From positions 1-64,000 of the forward strand of contig JADFMN010000008.1 in NCBI GenBank assembly GCA_022563855.1: 64,000 bases of DNA. The letters are read 5' to 3'. This DNA is from Armatimonadota bacterium (GTDB taxonomy: Bacteria > Armatimonadota > Fimbriimonadia > Fimbriimonadales > Fimbriimonadaceae). Under the pieces are notes generated by a model. It saw only the letters and a program-made list of their open reading frames with translations. It did no database searches and was not told the origin of the DNA. This document shows positions 48,304 through 56,038 of this stretch, piece after piece (the first letter of the stretch is position 1; each line of letters opens with the position of its first letter). Made by a program: the position numbers and the translations under genes.

Positions 48304-50125
48304 GAAGCGCATTAGGCTCCGTTGGTCGCTCGCTCTGCTGGCCCTTTTTGTCGTCGCCGTCGCACAGGCGCAGTACACGAAGTACGAGTACATGATCCCG
48401 ATGCGCGACGGGGTCAAGCTCCACACGGCCGTGTACGTGCCGACCGACAAACCGGGGCTGCACCCGATCCGACTGACAAGGACGCCGTACAGCTGCCGTC
48501 CGTACGGAGAGGCGATGAGGAGCGGCCACGGAGGCTCACAGAAGTTCGTCGATGCCGGATACATCTTCGCCTACCAGGACGTGAGGGGAAAGTACATGTC
48601 CGAGGGTGAGTTCGTCGACATCCGCCCGAACAACCTCTTCTACCTGAGCAAGTACGACGTGGACGAATCGACCGACACGTGGGACACGATCGAGTGGCTG
48701 GTCAACAAGGTGCCGGACAACAACGGTCGCGTCGGCATGGTCGGAACCTCCTACCCCGGCTTTTACACAGCGATCGGCGCGGTGAATTCGCATCCTGCTT
48801 TGAAGGCCGTCAGCCCGCAGGCACCGGTGAGCGAGTGGTTCATGGGCGACGACTTCAACCACAACGGCGCCCCTTTCATTTGGGATCTGTTCAAGTTCAT
48901 GATCAACTTCGGCCAGCCAAGGCCGGAGCCGAGCCCGAACGGCACGCGCGGTCCGAGCTACGAGACTGGCGGAGACTGGTACAAGTTCTTCCTCGACTTG
49001 GGCCCGCTGAGCAACATCGACAAGCTGTACTACAAAGGCAACGTCAAGTTCTGGACCGACTTCCAGTCGCACCCGAACTTCGACGAGTGGTGGCAAGCGC
49101 GGAGTCTCCCCAATCGCATGACCGGCGTCAAGTGCGCCGTCATGACGGTGGGTGGGTGGTTCGACGCGGAGGACGCGTACGGCGCGCAGGCCATTTACCG
49201 AGGCACGGAAAGGCTCAACCCCGGCATCTATAACACAGTCGTGCTAGGCCCCTGGTCGCACGGCATGTGGGGGCGCTCAACCGGACGGACCTTCGGAGAC
49301 ATGGACTGGGGGTCAGACACGAGCACGTTCTTCCGCGAGGAGATCGAGTTCCCGTTCTTCGACGCGTTCTTGCGCGGTGACGGCAATCCGGACTTGCCGG
49401 AGGCTTATATGTTCGACAGCGGCGCTAAGAAGTGGTCGAAGTTCGACGAGTGGCCACCGGCGGCTGCGACGGAGACCAAACTGTTCTTCCGCCGCGGCAA
49501 GTCGTTGACGATCGACGACGCGCCGAAAACAGCGCAGGGCTTCGACCAGTACGTCAGCGATCCTGCTCGGCCGGTGCCGAGCGAGGGCGGAGTGCTAGCC
49601 CGCCGCACGGCCACGTACATGATCAACGACCAGCGGTTCGCGGCTGGCCGACCCGACGTCCTGGTCTACCAGACCGAAACTCTCGAAGAAGACGTGACGC
49701 TTGCCGGTCCGGTGTTCGCCGATCTGTTTATTGAGCTGTCCACGACCGATGCAGACTTCGTCGTCAAGTTGATCGACGTCTTCCCGCCGGATGCTGGCGA
49801 CACGCTGGCGAACTACCAGATGCTGGTGCGCGCCGAGATATTCCCTGCCAGGTACCGGTACAGCTTCCAAAACCCGAAGCCGATGCCGGTGGGAGAAGTG
49901 GAGCTGGTCAGCTACGAGCTGCCGGGCGTGTTCCACACGTTCAAGAAAGGGCACAAGATCATGGTGCAGGTGCAGTCGTCGTGGTTCCCGCTCGCCGCGA
50001 TGAACCCGCAGACCTTCGTCGATATCTTCAAAGCCAAAGCCAGCGACTACGTCAAGAGCACGGTAAGAATCCACCGCAACGCGATCAATCCGTCGGCGGT
50101 TCGCGTCGGGAGGTTAGCAAGCTGA
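48302..50125 (+). CDS. Secreted CocE/NonD-family alpha/beta hydrolase (S15-like)
   Basis: 607 aa with signal MKRIRLRWSLALLALFVVAVAQA. The alpha/beta hydrolase core begins MIPMRDGVKLHTAVYVP and YQDVRGKYMSEGEF. The nucleophile Ser is in MVGTSYPGFYT, the Asp in MTVGGWFDAEDAYG, and the His in LGPWSHGMWG. The C-terminal jelly-roll domain (~390-600: LFIELSTTDADFVVKLIDVFPPD) is typical of X-Pro dipeptidyl peptidase and cocaine esterase. The family hydrolyses esters, amides or N-acyl amino acids. The substrate is unknown. The next gene starts 1 nt after its stop. Confidence 0.94.
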   Translation: MKRIRLRWSLALLALFVVAVAQAQYTKYEYMIPMRDGVKLHTAVYVPTDKPGLHPIRLTRTPYSCRPYGEAMRSGHGGSQKFVDAGYIFAYQDVRGKYMSEGEFVDIRPNNLFYLSKYDVDESTDTWDTIEWLVNKVPDNNGRVGMVGTSYPGFYTAIGAVNSHPALKAVSPQAPVSEWFMGDDFNHNGAPFIWDLFKFMINFGQPRPEPSPNGTRGPSYETGGDWYKFFLDLGPLSNIDKLYYKGNVKFWTDFQSHPNFDEWWQARSLPNRMTGVKCAVMTVGGWFDAEDAYGAQAIYRGTERLNPGIYNTVVLGPWSHGMWGRSTGRTFGDMDWGSDTSTFFREEIEFPFFDAFLRGDGNPDLPEAYMFDSGAKKWSKFDEWPPAAATETKLFFRRGKSLTIDDAPKTAQGFDQYVSDPARPVPSEGGVLARRTATYMINDQRFAAGRPDVLVYQTETLEEDVTLAGPVFADLFIELSTTDADFVVKLIDVFPPDAGDTLANYQMLVRAEIFPARYRYSFQNPKPMPVGEVELVSYELPGVFHTFKKGHKIMVQVQSSWFPLAAMNPQTFVDIFKAKASDYVKSTVRIHRNAINPSAVRVGRLAS

Positions 50126-50126
50126 T

Positions 50127-50630
50127 ATGGAATTTGAGCGGTTCTCACCGAGTGGCGAGCTGATCGAAGTCCGCACGACCTGGTTTGGGGATCGGGTTTT
50201 TGGGGTCGTACAGGGCGGCGGCGCGATCGCCGGTTACGGTTGGGCGTTCTGGAGCATCAAGGCGCTGGAAGCAGATCAGAGTCGCGCGTACCAAAACCCG
50301 GACTTCATCTCGAACAGAGCTATTCCGTATCCGGGCGCGTACAACTTCAACGAGGCAGGGCAATTCACACCGGACTATCGTGGAGTCTTGCTGATCCTGA
50401 CCACGCTCGCCATCGTGCATCTGGTGGCCGCAGCCGGGCTGTTCCGTGGCAGCAGGTTCGCGATGATCTGTGCTGTTCCGCTCGCCTTCCTGGCTGCGGC
50501 GTACGCCTACATCGACGGCGGCATTTCGTCCATTGCGGCGGTTGCCGCGATTCTCTGCGCTCTGTATTCGCTCGGCAGGCTGTTCGGCTGGATCGGACCG
50601 AAGGCAGAGCGCATACCGACAGAAGGGTAG
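50127..50630 (+). CDS. Predicted membrane protein of unknown function
   Basis: 167 aa. The N-terminal ~35 residues are soluble, followed by GVVQGGGAIAGYGWAFWSIKAL and three clearer hydrophobic helices at ~87-105, 112-130 and 134-150. It starts 1 nt after the CocE stop and precedes a DoxX-like gene by 38 bp, so probably operonic. No family recognised. Confidence 0.65.
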   Translation: MEFERFSPSGELIEVRTTWFGDRVFGVVQGGGAIAGYGWAFWSIKALEADQSRAYQNPDFISNRAIPYPGAYNFNEAGQFTPDYRGVLLILTTLAIVHLVAAAGLFRGSRFAMICAVPLAFLAAAYAYIDGGISSIAAVAAILCALYSLGRLFGWIGPKAERIPTEG

Positions 50631-50668
50631 CGCGTCGTTCCCGGCGCTCGCGCCGTCTGTTCGGTTGT

Positions 50669-51073
50669 ATGTTCAAATGGCTGGAGCCGCTGTTCATCGC
50701 ACAGGTCCTGGTCTGCGCGTTCTTCGCCGCGTGCTTCATTCAGTCAGGGTTCGATAAGATCTTCGACTGGAAGGGGAACCTCGACTGGATTCAAGGGCAC
50801 TTCGCCAAGACGCCGTTCGCGAAGTTCGTTCCGCTGCTGCTGTTCAAAATCACCGTAATCGAGGTAGGCGCCGGGTTGGTGTGCGCTGTGGGAGTGGTCG
50901 GGATGTTCATCGAGGGCTGGGAAAAGATTGCCGGGCTTGGAATCGGGCTGGCTTGCCTGGCCTTGCTGATGCTGTTCACCGGCCAGCGGTTTGCTAAGGA
51001 CTACGTCGGCGCGCACGTGCTCGCGACTTACTTCGGCGTGGCGATTCTCGGGCTTTACCTTCACTCCATTTGA
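50669..51073 (+). CDS. DoxX-like membrane protein
   Basis: 134 aa from the ATG at 50669; the in-frame upstream extension (to 50240) overlaps the preceding gene and is rejected. Four helices. FIQSGFDKIFDWKGNLDWIQGHFAKTPFAKFVPLLLFKITVIEVGAGLVCAVG resembles the DoxX 'R...G..K' region with a Gly-rich second helix. Compare the DoxX at 19587-20063. Unknown function. Confidence 0.75.
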   Translation: MFKWLEPLFIAQVLVCAFFAACFIQSGFDKIFDWKGNLDWIQGHFAKTPFAKFVPLLLFKITVIEVGAGLVCAVGVVGMFIEGWEKIAGLGIGLACLALLMLFTGQRFAKDYVGAHVLATYFGVAILGLYLHSI

Positions 51074-51091
51074 TTTAGCAGGTCGTTTCAG

Positions 51092-51373
51092 ATGATCGTC
51101 AAGAGTTTGGAGATGCACATACGGCTGCCGGGGTGCAGGTCGCTGAAGGAGAAGCGACACGTGATCAAGCCGCTGATCGAACGCGCCAAAAGGAGCTTCG
51201 GCGTCACGATCTGCGAGGTCGGCGACCTCGATATCTGGAACGCCTCTACGGTGGGCGCCGCCGCAGTGTCCAACGACGCCCTACACGCCCACCAGGTGTT
51301 GGAATCGGTGCTCGAGTCGTTTGACGAGTGCCCCGAAATCGAGATCTTGCATCACGCAATCGAACAGGCGTGA
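51092..51373 (+). CDS. DUF503 family (YlxP-like) protein
   Basis: 93 aa. The motif LPGCRSLKEKRHVIKPLIERAKRSFGVTICEVGDLDIWN is typical of the DUF503 family, where the fold is ferredoxin-like. In many bacteria the gene lies near rbfA. Here it follows a DoxX-like gene and precedes an Lnt-like gene. Function is not established. An AGCAGG lies upstream of the ATG. Confidence 0.9.
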   Translation: MIVKSLEMHIRLPGCRSLKEKRHVIKPLIERAKRSFGVTICEVGDLDIWNASTVGAAAVSNDALHAHQVLESVLESFDECPEIEILHHAIEQA

Positions 51374-51395
51374 CTGCCCTGCGCCGCATTTCTGC

Positions 51396-51424
51396 TTGTC
51401 GGAGAACCAAACCAGACGTACAAT
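51396..51424 (+). promoter_or_regulatory. Promoter of Lnt-like gene (leaderless)
   Basis: TTGTCG at 51396-51401, a 17-bp spacer, TACAAT at 51419-51424, then exactly 7 nt to the ATG at 51432. It is the best single example in the window of the TAnnnT-N7-ATG arrangement, and it decides between two in-frame ATGs. Confidence 0.65.
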
Positions 51425-51431
51425 GACTTCC

Positions 51432-52820
51432 ATGCAGAGGATTGCGTGGACAGTGGGTTCGGTCGTGGCTTCCGCGATCCTGCTTGTGCTCGCCTTGCCT
51501 CCCGCAGATGTTTACTACCTAGGTTTCATCGCGCTGATCCCGGTGTTCTTGGCCGTTCGCGGCCGTGGTTTCGCGGTCGGCTTTGCCTCCGGCATGGGCG
51601 TGCTGGTGCTGGGGTCTTTCATCACGCGGTGGGGCTGGTTCTATGAGAAGAGCCTGGTAGACGGCGACCCCGCGTGGAACCACCTCGGGTTTGCGCTGTT
51701 CGGCATCGCGGTGGGGATGACGTGCGCCTTGGTCGGCGAGTGCAAGCGCGTCGACAAATGGACGCCTTGGCTGATCGCCGCGTGGGCCGTGCTGTTCGAA
51801 GCGTGCCTGCTCGTCTACCTTCCTGCACATCTTGGGCTGACCCAGTACCGCGTGTTCCCTGCCATGAAGCTCGCGTCGATCTTCGGGATTTGGGGGGTGT
51901 CGTACTTCGTGTGGGTGATCAACCTGCAGCTCATGATCGCGGTGCAGAAGAAGAAGAACACGACCCTCGCAGTTTGCGGTGTTGTGTTAGGCCTGTATCT
52001 CGGAATGGGCGCGATGCTGGGGAATCCTAGACTTGGAGAGATGACCGTTGCCGCGGTGCAAGACGACACGATGTTTCTCGATGATCTGGCAGAGTGGAAT
52101 CGAGAAGCGACCGATCGCGGCGCGACTATAGTCGTCTGGCCGGAACTGAGCGCTACGACCGCAGCCCCGCGTGGCGAAACAGAACGCCTCGTCGAGATTG
52201 CGCAACAAGACGATCAGGCGCCGTTCATCACGACGTTCAAAGATGCCGCTTCTCCCAAACCACACAACGTCGCGGCGCTGTTCAGCAAAGATGGCGAGCT
52301 GGTTCGGTACAACAAGCGCAAGCCGTTCGGCGGCGAGCGAAACAAGGTTACGGCAGGATCTGAACCGGCTGCGGCGACGGTCGGCGGCGTCACATACGGT
52401 CTTAACATCTGCTTCGATTCGTGCTTCCCGTCGGTCATGCGAGACACTGCGTCTCTGGACGACGTGGAGGTCATCCTTCTGCCGACGCTCGACCCCATCG
52501 CGCCTTTTGGAACGATGCAGGCCATCCACGCGGCCTACACGCCTTTCCGCGCGGCGGAGCTCGGCATCCCGATCATCAGAGCCGACATAACCGCGTACTC
52601 GATGATCGTCGACGCGCGCGGAGTGATCGTCGCCGAGGCCGGCTCCGGAACAAAGGAGGTGCTGATCGGAACGATCACGCCGGACAGCCGCAACACCATC
52701 TACCGAAGGTTCGGAGATTGGTTCCTATACCTCTGCGGGCTCGCAGCGATTGCCGGGATCGTGGCCGGTAGAAGGAAGAAGCCTCAACCTGGCGAATCCA
52801 ACGCCCGTACCGTAGAGTAA
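51432..52820 (+). CDS. lnt: Apolipoprotein N-acyltransferase-like protein
   Basis: 462 aa from the ATG at 51432, chosen because of the promoter; an ATG 9 nt upstream is in frame. Several N-terminal transmembrane helices (~7-190) precede a nitrilase-like domain (~205-435) and a last helix. The catalytic triad is visible: WPELSAT (Glu), YNKRKPFGGE (Lys) and NICFDSCFPSV (Cys). Lnt adds the third acyl chain to lipoproteins in the inner membrane of diderms. Sequence is divergent from E. coli Lnt, and a shorter N-terminal membrane domain is possible, so substrate is inferred. LspA at 63081 acts in the same pathway. Confidence 0.82.
   Translation: MQRIAWTVGSVVASAILLVLALPPADVYYLGFIALIPVFLAVRGRGFAVGFASGMGVLVLGSFITRWGWFYEKSLVDGDPAWNHLGFALFGIAVGMTCALVGECKRVDKWTPWLIAAWAVLFEACLLVYLPAHLGLTQYRVFPAMKLASIFGIWGVSYFVWVINLQLMIAVQKKKNTTLAVCGVVLGLYLGMGAMLGNPRLGEMTVAAVQDDTMFLDDLAEWNREATDRGATIVVWPELSATTAAPRGETERLVEIAQQDDQAPFITTFKDAASPKPHNVAALFSKDGELVRYNKRKPFGGERNKVTAGSEPAAATVGGVTYGLNICFDSCFPSVMRDTASLDDVEVILLPTLDPIAPFGTMQAIHAAYTPFRAAELGIPIIRADITAYSMIVDARGVIVAEAGSGTKEVLIGTITPDSRNTIYRRFGDWFLYLCGLAAIAGIVAGRRKKPQPGESNARTVE
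52813..52818 (+). promoter_or_regulatory. Putative -10 box upstream of 52826 gene
   Basis: TAGAGT followed by 7 nt and ATG at 52826. It overlaps the end of the Lnt-like gene. No SD is visible. Confidence 0.45.
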
Positions 52821-52825
52821 GGCAA

Positions 52826-53449
52826 ATGGAGATTGATCTGAGTCTTGATATCAAGCAGTGCCTAACGCCTTGGCGCAAATTAAAACGGCGGCACCAGCTA
52901 CGTGAAGCTAACGTTCCTGGGCTGATTGTCTACTCCCTTCCTCGCGTTGCGCTGATAGCGTGGTTCCTTCAGGACATTGCGGCTTGGTCGACCGCCTTAG
53001 CTCCACTCACGATGATCTGGGGAGCCGCGGCCATAGTTGCAACGCTGACGCTTTTGTTCTTCCTAGTCTCTGACTTGCGAAACATGGTAGGGAACGAGGA
53101 AGCGACGCCGATTATCGTTGGGTCGGCCTTCTACGCAGTATCAGTAATTCCCCTCATACTTGGCTTGCTCCCCTATGCGTTCGCTCTAGTCGTTCTCTCA
53201 GAATGCGTTAACGGCTTCTTGCGCAACTGGAAGAAGGCTCGGTTAAGAAGCATCGTCTGGTTATTCGGACACATCGGCTGCGCTGCCGCCGGATTCATTG
53301 GGTCTATTCTGCTTTTGGCTTTGAGCGTCTTGGTCGATGCGATCTCTCTTTTGATCCGACCTTGGCGCTTGGAGTCGATCGTTAAATCGAAGCCCAACAA
53401 GGGTGAGTTTCTACAGGATCGTGCGACTTGCTCTGCGGCTGGCGGATGA
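52826..53449 (+). CDS. Predicted membrane protein of unknown function
   Basis: 207 aa. A ~30-residue basic N-terminus (KQCLTPWRKLKRRHQLREANVPG) is followed by helices at ~32-50, 58-82, 95-125 and 147-175, and a Lys-rich C-terminal tail. It lies just after the Lnt-like gene and 30 bp before a TPR protein gene. No family recognised. Slightly lower G+C than neighbours. Confidence 0.65.
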   Translation: MEIDLSLDIKQCLTPWRKLKRRHQLREANVPGLIVYSLPRVALIAWFLQDIAAWSTALAPLTMIWGAAAIVATLTLLFFLVSDLRNMVGNEEATPIIVGSAFYAVSVIPLILGLLPYAFALVVLSECVNGFLRNWKKARLRSIVWLFGHIGCAAAGFIGSILLLALSVLVDAISLLIRPWRLESIVKSKPNKGEFLQDRATCSAAGG

Positions 53450-53479
53450 AACACGACAGCAATACTAGGCGCGTGCCGC

Positions 53480-54031
53480 TTGGCTAGAGAGTACGAACAA
53501 CTGAAGATGCACTTGGACGCGATGCACGAGACTGGCGACGTCTCAACCGATGAGGTCGCGTACTGGCGATCGCTTCTCCATATTATTGAAGGCGAATATG
53601 ACTTCGCCCTGCAGGTTCCGAAGCCATCGAAATTCATGCGACCGAGATTTGAGTTCCTCCAGGCTCTCGCCTTGGCAAGGCAGTCCCAATTCGACAAGGC
53701 GAGCGAGACGGTTAAAGCGATCGATCATCGACGATTCGTCTCCGAGTTCGACAAAGGACTGGTCTATTTGGCCATGGACCAGTCTGTCGATGCCGTGAAT
53801 CTGTTCGATGCCGTGAACTCGCAGTATCAGCGCCCGCTGGCGCTTGAGAAGTCGGCGGAAATATTCTCGAAAGCTGGCCTTCATCAAGCGGCTGGTGACT
53901 GTTACGCACTTGCGGTCAAGCATCAGCCGTTTGTTGATTACAGACTAATCGTCTTGGCGTCGTTCGCCTATCGCCGTGCGGGGGATGCTGAGATGGCAGC
54001 TCGATTCGAACGACTGGCAGATGCTGTTTGA
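53480..54031 (+). CDS. TPR-like repeat protein of unknown function
   Basis: 183 aa from a TTG start with weak ribosome-site support. Helical repeats such as SLLHIIEGEYDFALQV, LALARQSQFDKASETVKAI, KGLVYLAMDQSVDAVNLFDAV and AEIFSKAGLHQAAGDCYALAV give a TPR-like superhelix for protein binding. No signal peptide. Start is uncertain because GTG/ATG options are absent nearby. Confidence 0.65.
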   Translation: MAREYEQLKMHLDAMHETGDVSTDEVAYWRSLLHIIEGEYDFALQVPKPSKFMRPRFEFLQALALARQSQFDKASETVKAIDHRRFVSEFDKGLVYLAMDQSVDAVNLFDAVNSQYQRPLALEKSAEIFSKAGLHQAAGDCYALAVKHQPFVDYRLIVLASFAYRRAGDAEMAARFERLADAV

Positions 54032-54086
54032 CTGATCCTGCCCAGACCCACATCGACTAATCAAGTAGCCTGTAGACAGGTACACA

Positions 54087-54962
54087 ATGAAGGCCATCGT
54101 CGGCGTCGGATATATGAAGCAGTGCCTCGCTGGAGTAGATATCTTTGCCCGACTCCGCTTCCCCAAATCAGAGGCGGTTCTCGTGCACGCCGTCGAGCCG
54201 GTCTTGCCTGACGGCGGGTTCATGCCAACGGCGGCGATCAACCCGATCACCGAGATCCAGACTCAGCGGCAGCGGGACGGCGAAAACCGGATGGCCGAGG
54301 TGGCTGCAGAGCTACAAAAGCTCGGGATACCTTCGCGGTCGGTGACGAGGTTCGGCAATCCCGCGCACGAAATCACTGAGGTTGCGCGTGAGGAAACCGC
54401 CGACCTGATCATCTCAGGATCGAGCAAGAAGGGCAAGCTCGAGAGCTTTTTCATGGGGTCCGTAACGCGCGCGCTGGTCGTCGACGCCCAGCGGAGTTTC
54501 CTCGTCGGAAAGCGCGGTGTTGACGGTGACAAGATCGACGCGGTTTTCGCCACCGACCACTCTGAATACTCACAGAAGTGCCTTGCAAAGTTGATCGAGT
54601 TGGCGCCCGGCAGGTTCGGAAAGATCACCGTTGTCTCTGCCAACACGGTGGACGCGAATCTGCACGACCTGCTGCAATTGGCCAGTCAGGAGAGCAACGA
54701 GACCATTTCGATGAACGACTTCATGTTGGAAAAGAACGACGAGGTGTGCGAAAAGTTGCAGCCGATCTGCGACGAGGTCTCGTCGGTAGTGCTGCGCGGG
54801 CATGTGAACGACGTCATCAACTCGGTCATGGAGGACGCCCGCGCCGACCTGCTCATCTTGGGCGCGCACGGGCACGGCTTCATTAAGCGTCTCCTTGTCG
54901 GTTCGACTTCGATGCACATGGTCGGAAGCGAGCCGTGGAACGTGCTCGTAATCAGGGTGTAA
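54087..54962 (+). CDS. Tandem universal stress protein (two Usp domains)
   Basis: 291 aa. Domain 1 (~1-140) carries LIISGSSKKGKLESFFMGSVTRALVVDA; domain 2 (~150-291) carries LLILGAHGHGFIKRLLVGSTSMHMVGSEPWNVLVIRV. The second keeps the G-x2-G-x9-G-(S/T) ATP-binding pattern; the first has a close variant. UspA-type proteins bind ATP and respond to stress. The N-terminus MKAIVGVGYMKQCLAG differs from the usual. Followed after 3 bp by the next gene, so probably co-transcribed. Confidence 0.9.
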   Translation: MKAIVGVGYMKQCLAGVDIFARLRFPKSEAVLVHAVEPVLPDGGFMPTAAINPITEIQTQRQRDGENRMAEVAAELQKLGIPSRSVTRFGNPAHEITEVAREETADLIISGSSKKGKLESFFMGSVTRALVVDAQRSFLVGKRGVDGDKIDAVFATDHSEYSQKCLAKLIELAPGRFGKITVVSANTVDANLHDLLQLASQESNETISMNDFMLEKNDEVCEKLQPICDEVSSVVLRGHVNDVINSVMEDARADLLILGAHGHGFIKRLLVGSTSMHMVGSEPWNVLVIRV

Positions 54963-54965
54963 CGC

Positions 54966-55583
54966 ATGACCGCAAGGCTTGATTTATCGGATGAAGAGGT
55001 CGCAGCAGTCGTGCAGCGAGCTCACGAGATTCACTCGCTCGAGGATCGACTGGACACCTCCGAATCACAGTACGAGCAGTATGTGAAAGTTGCGGAAGAG
55101 ATGGGTGTTCCGCGCGATGCGATGATGCAGGCGTTGAACGAACGGTTCGCTTTTTTGGAAGAAACGCTGAACGAGGGGGATTTTGTCTTTGCGAAATCCG
55201 GCGACGGACATCACTACGTTGCGCGGATCGACAAGGTCGTCGATTCAGGCGCGCACGTTAAGTTCTTGAACGGCAGCGAGGCGGCGGTCGGACTGCACGA
55301 CCTGCGCAAAGCGTCCTTCACCCCGGGCAGTTCACTCGACTTTCTCTCTAAGGACTACGGGATGTTCATCAGGGGCCGGTGCGTGCAGTTCAACAGCGCA
55401 GCTCAGACCGTGACGGTCAGCGCTTGGGGCGAGGAGTACACCGTGCCATTGCACAAGGTCCGCATTCGGAAAGAGAGATCTCCGAGCAAGTTCAACGCGC
55501 GCGCGCTGATTCTCATGATCGCACTATCCGCAGTCGCCGGCGGTGGAATCGGCGCTGCGATCATGTATCTAATCGCTCGGTGA
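54966..55583 (+). CDS. C-terminally membrane-anchored protein with beta-barrel (Tudor/SH3-like) core
   Basis: 205 aa. Residues ~1-60 are a helical, charged region. A central beta region at ~68-165 contains GDFVFAKSGDGHHYVARIDKVVDSGAHVKFLNGSEAAVGLHDL, which has the alternating pattern of a Tudor- or SH3-like barrel repeated at VQFNSAAQTVTVSAWGEEYTVPLHKVRIRK. A C-terminal TM helix (LILMIALSAVAGGGIGAAIMYLI) anchors it with the bulk in the cytoplasm. It lies 3 bp after the Usp gene. Function unknown. Confidence 0.72.
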   Translation: MTARLDLSDEEVAAVVQRAHEIHSLEDRLDTSESQYEQYVKVAEEMGVPRDAMMQALNERFAFLEETLNEGDFVFAKSGDGHHYVARIDKVVDSGAHVKFLNGSEAAVGLHDLRKASFTPGSSLDFLSKDYGMFIRGRCVQFNSAAQTVTVSAWGEEYTVPLHKVRIRKERSPSKFNARALILMIALSAVAGGGIGAAIMYLIAR

Positions 55584-55608
55584 TCGATTGCCTTGCAAGC
55601 TGTGATCG

Positions 55609-55818
55609 GAGGGTGGCGCTCCTGCGACACCGCGCCGTCTGCGCGACGTTTCGTGGACGACGGAGGGTGGCACTCCTGCGACACCGCTCTTCGGTGCTGC
55701 CGACAGTTCCTTGAGCGGATGGGACTGCTGCTGTCGAACCCCTCACCCTAACCTCTCCCTCAAGGGGAGAGGGGACGGTCGAAACTCTGCTTTGGAGGGT
55801 GGCACTCCTGCGATACCG
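55609..55818. repeat. Three copies of a GGAGGGTGGCrCTCC element
   Basis: Copies at 55609-55632, 55662-55686 and 55794-55818 share GGAGGGTGGC(A/G)CTCC followed by TGCGA(C/T)ACCG. The inner part (GGAG..CTCC) can pair into a small hairpin. The copies are spaced by unrelated sequence. Confidence 0.85.
55738..55776. repeat. Hairpin repeat B, copy 4
   Basis: CCCCTCACCCTAACCTCTCCC, TCAA, GGGGAGAGGGG (written in parts). Perfect CCTCTCCC/GGGGAGAGG arms around a short loop. Confidence 0.8.
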
Positions 55819-55842
55819 TGCGCTCGACCCGATTCTGTACCG

Positions 55843-55917
55843 CCCCCTCCTAACCTCCCCCGGCCACGAAAGTTTGCAACCGTCGACAGCCCGAGGGCCT
55901 GGGGAGGGATTCGGAGC
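55843..55917. repeat. Intergenic hairpin repeat A, copy 4
   Basis: CCCCCTCCTAACCTCCCCC then GGCCACGAAA, a ~28-nt loop, then GGCCTGGGGAGGGATTCGG. Almost identical arms to the copies at 17586 and 28523. Confidence 0.87.
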
Positions 55918-55961
55918 GCGGGCGTTTGGCCCGCACCCCGGTCCGCGGACATTCAGTCCGC
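55918..55961. repeat. Two perfect hairpins (GCGGGC/GCCCGC and GCGGAC/GTCCGC)
   Basis: GCGGGCGTTTGGCCCGC at 55918-55934 and GCGGACATTCAGTCCGC at 55945-55961 both have 6-bp perfect arms around 5-nt loops. The second shares its core with the hairpins at 17531-17576. Confidence 0.8.
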
Positions 55962-55967
55962 CAGCAC

Positions 55968-56036
55968 GGCTCGCGGGGTCCTTTCCTTCGACACGCTCAG
56001 GACAGGCTTGCTCAGGATGACGTGCTCGCCCTCCCC
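55968..56036. repeat. Repeat G, copy 3, interrupted by dispersed repeat E copy 2
   Basis: The left half GGCTCGCGGGG (55968-55978) and right half GCTCGCCCTCCCC (56024-56036) match the intact G copies at 3495 and 28668. Between them lies the E sequence TCCTTCGACACGCTCAGG / ACAGGCTTGCTCAGGATGACG. The junction looks like an insertion of E into G. Confidence 0.75.
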
Positions 56037-56038
56037 GG

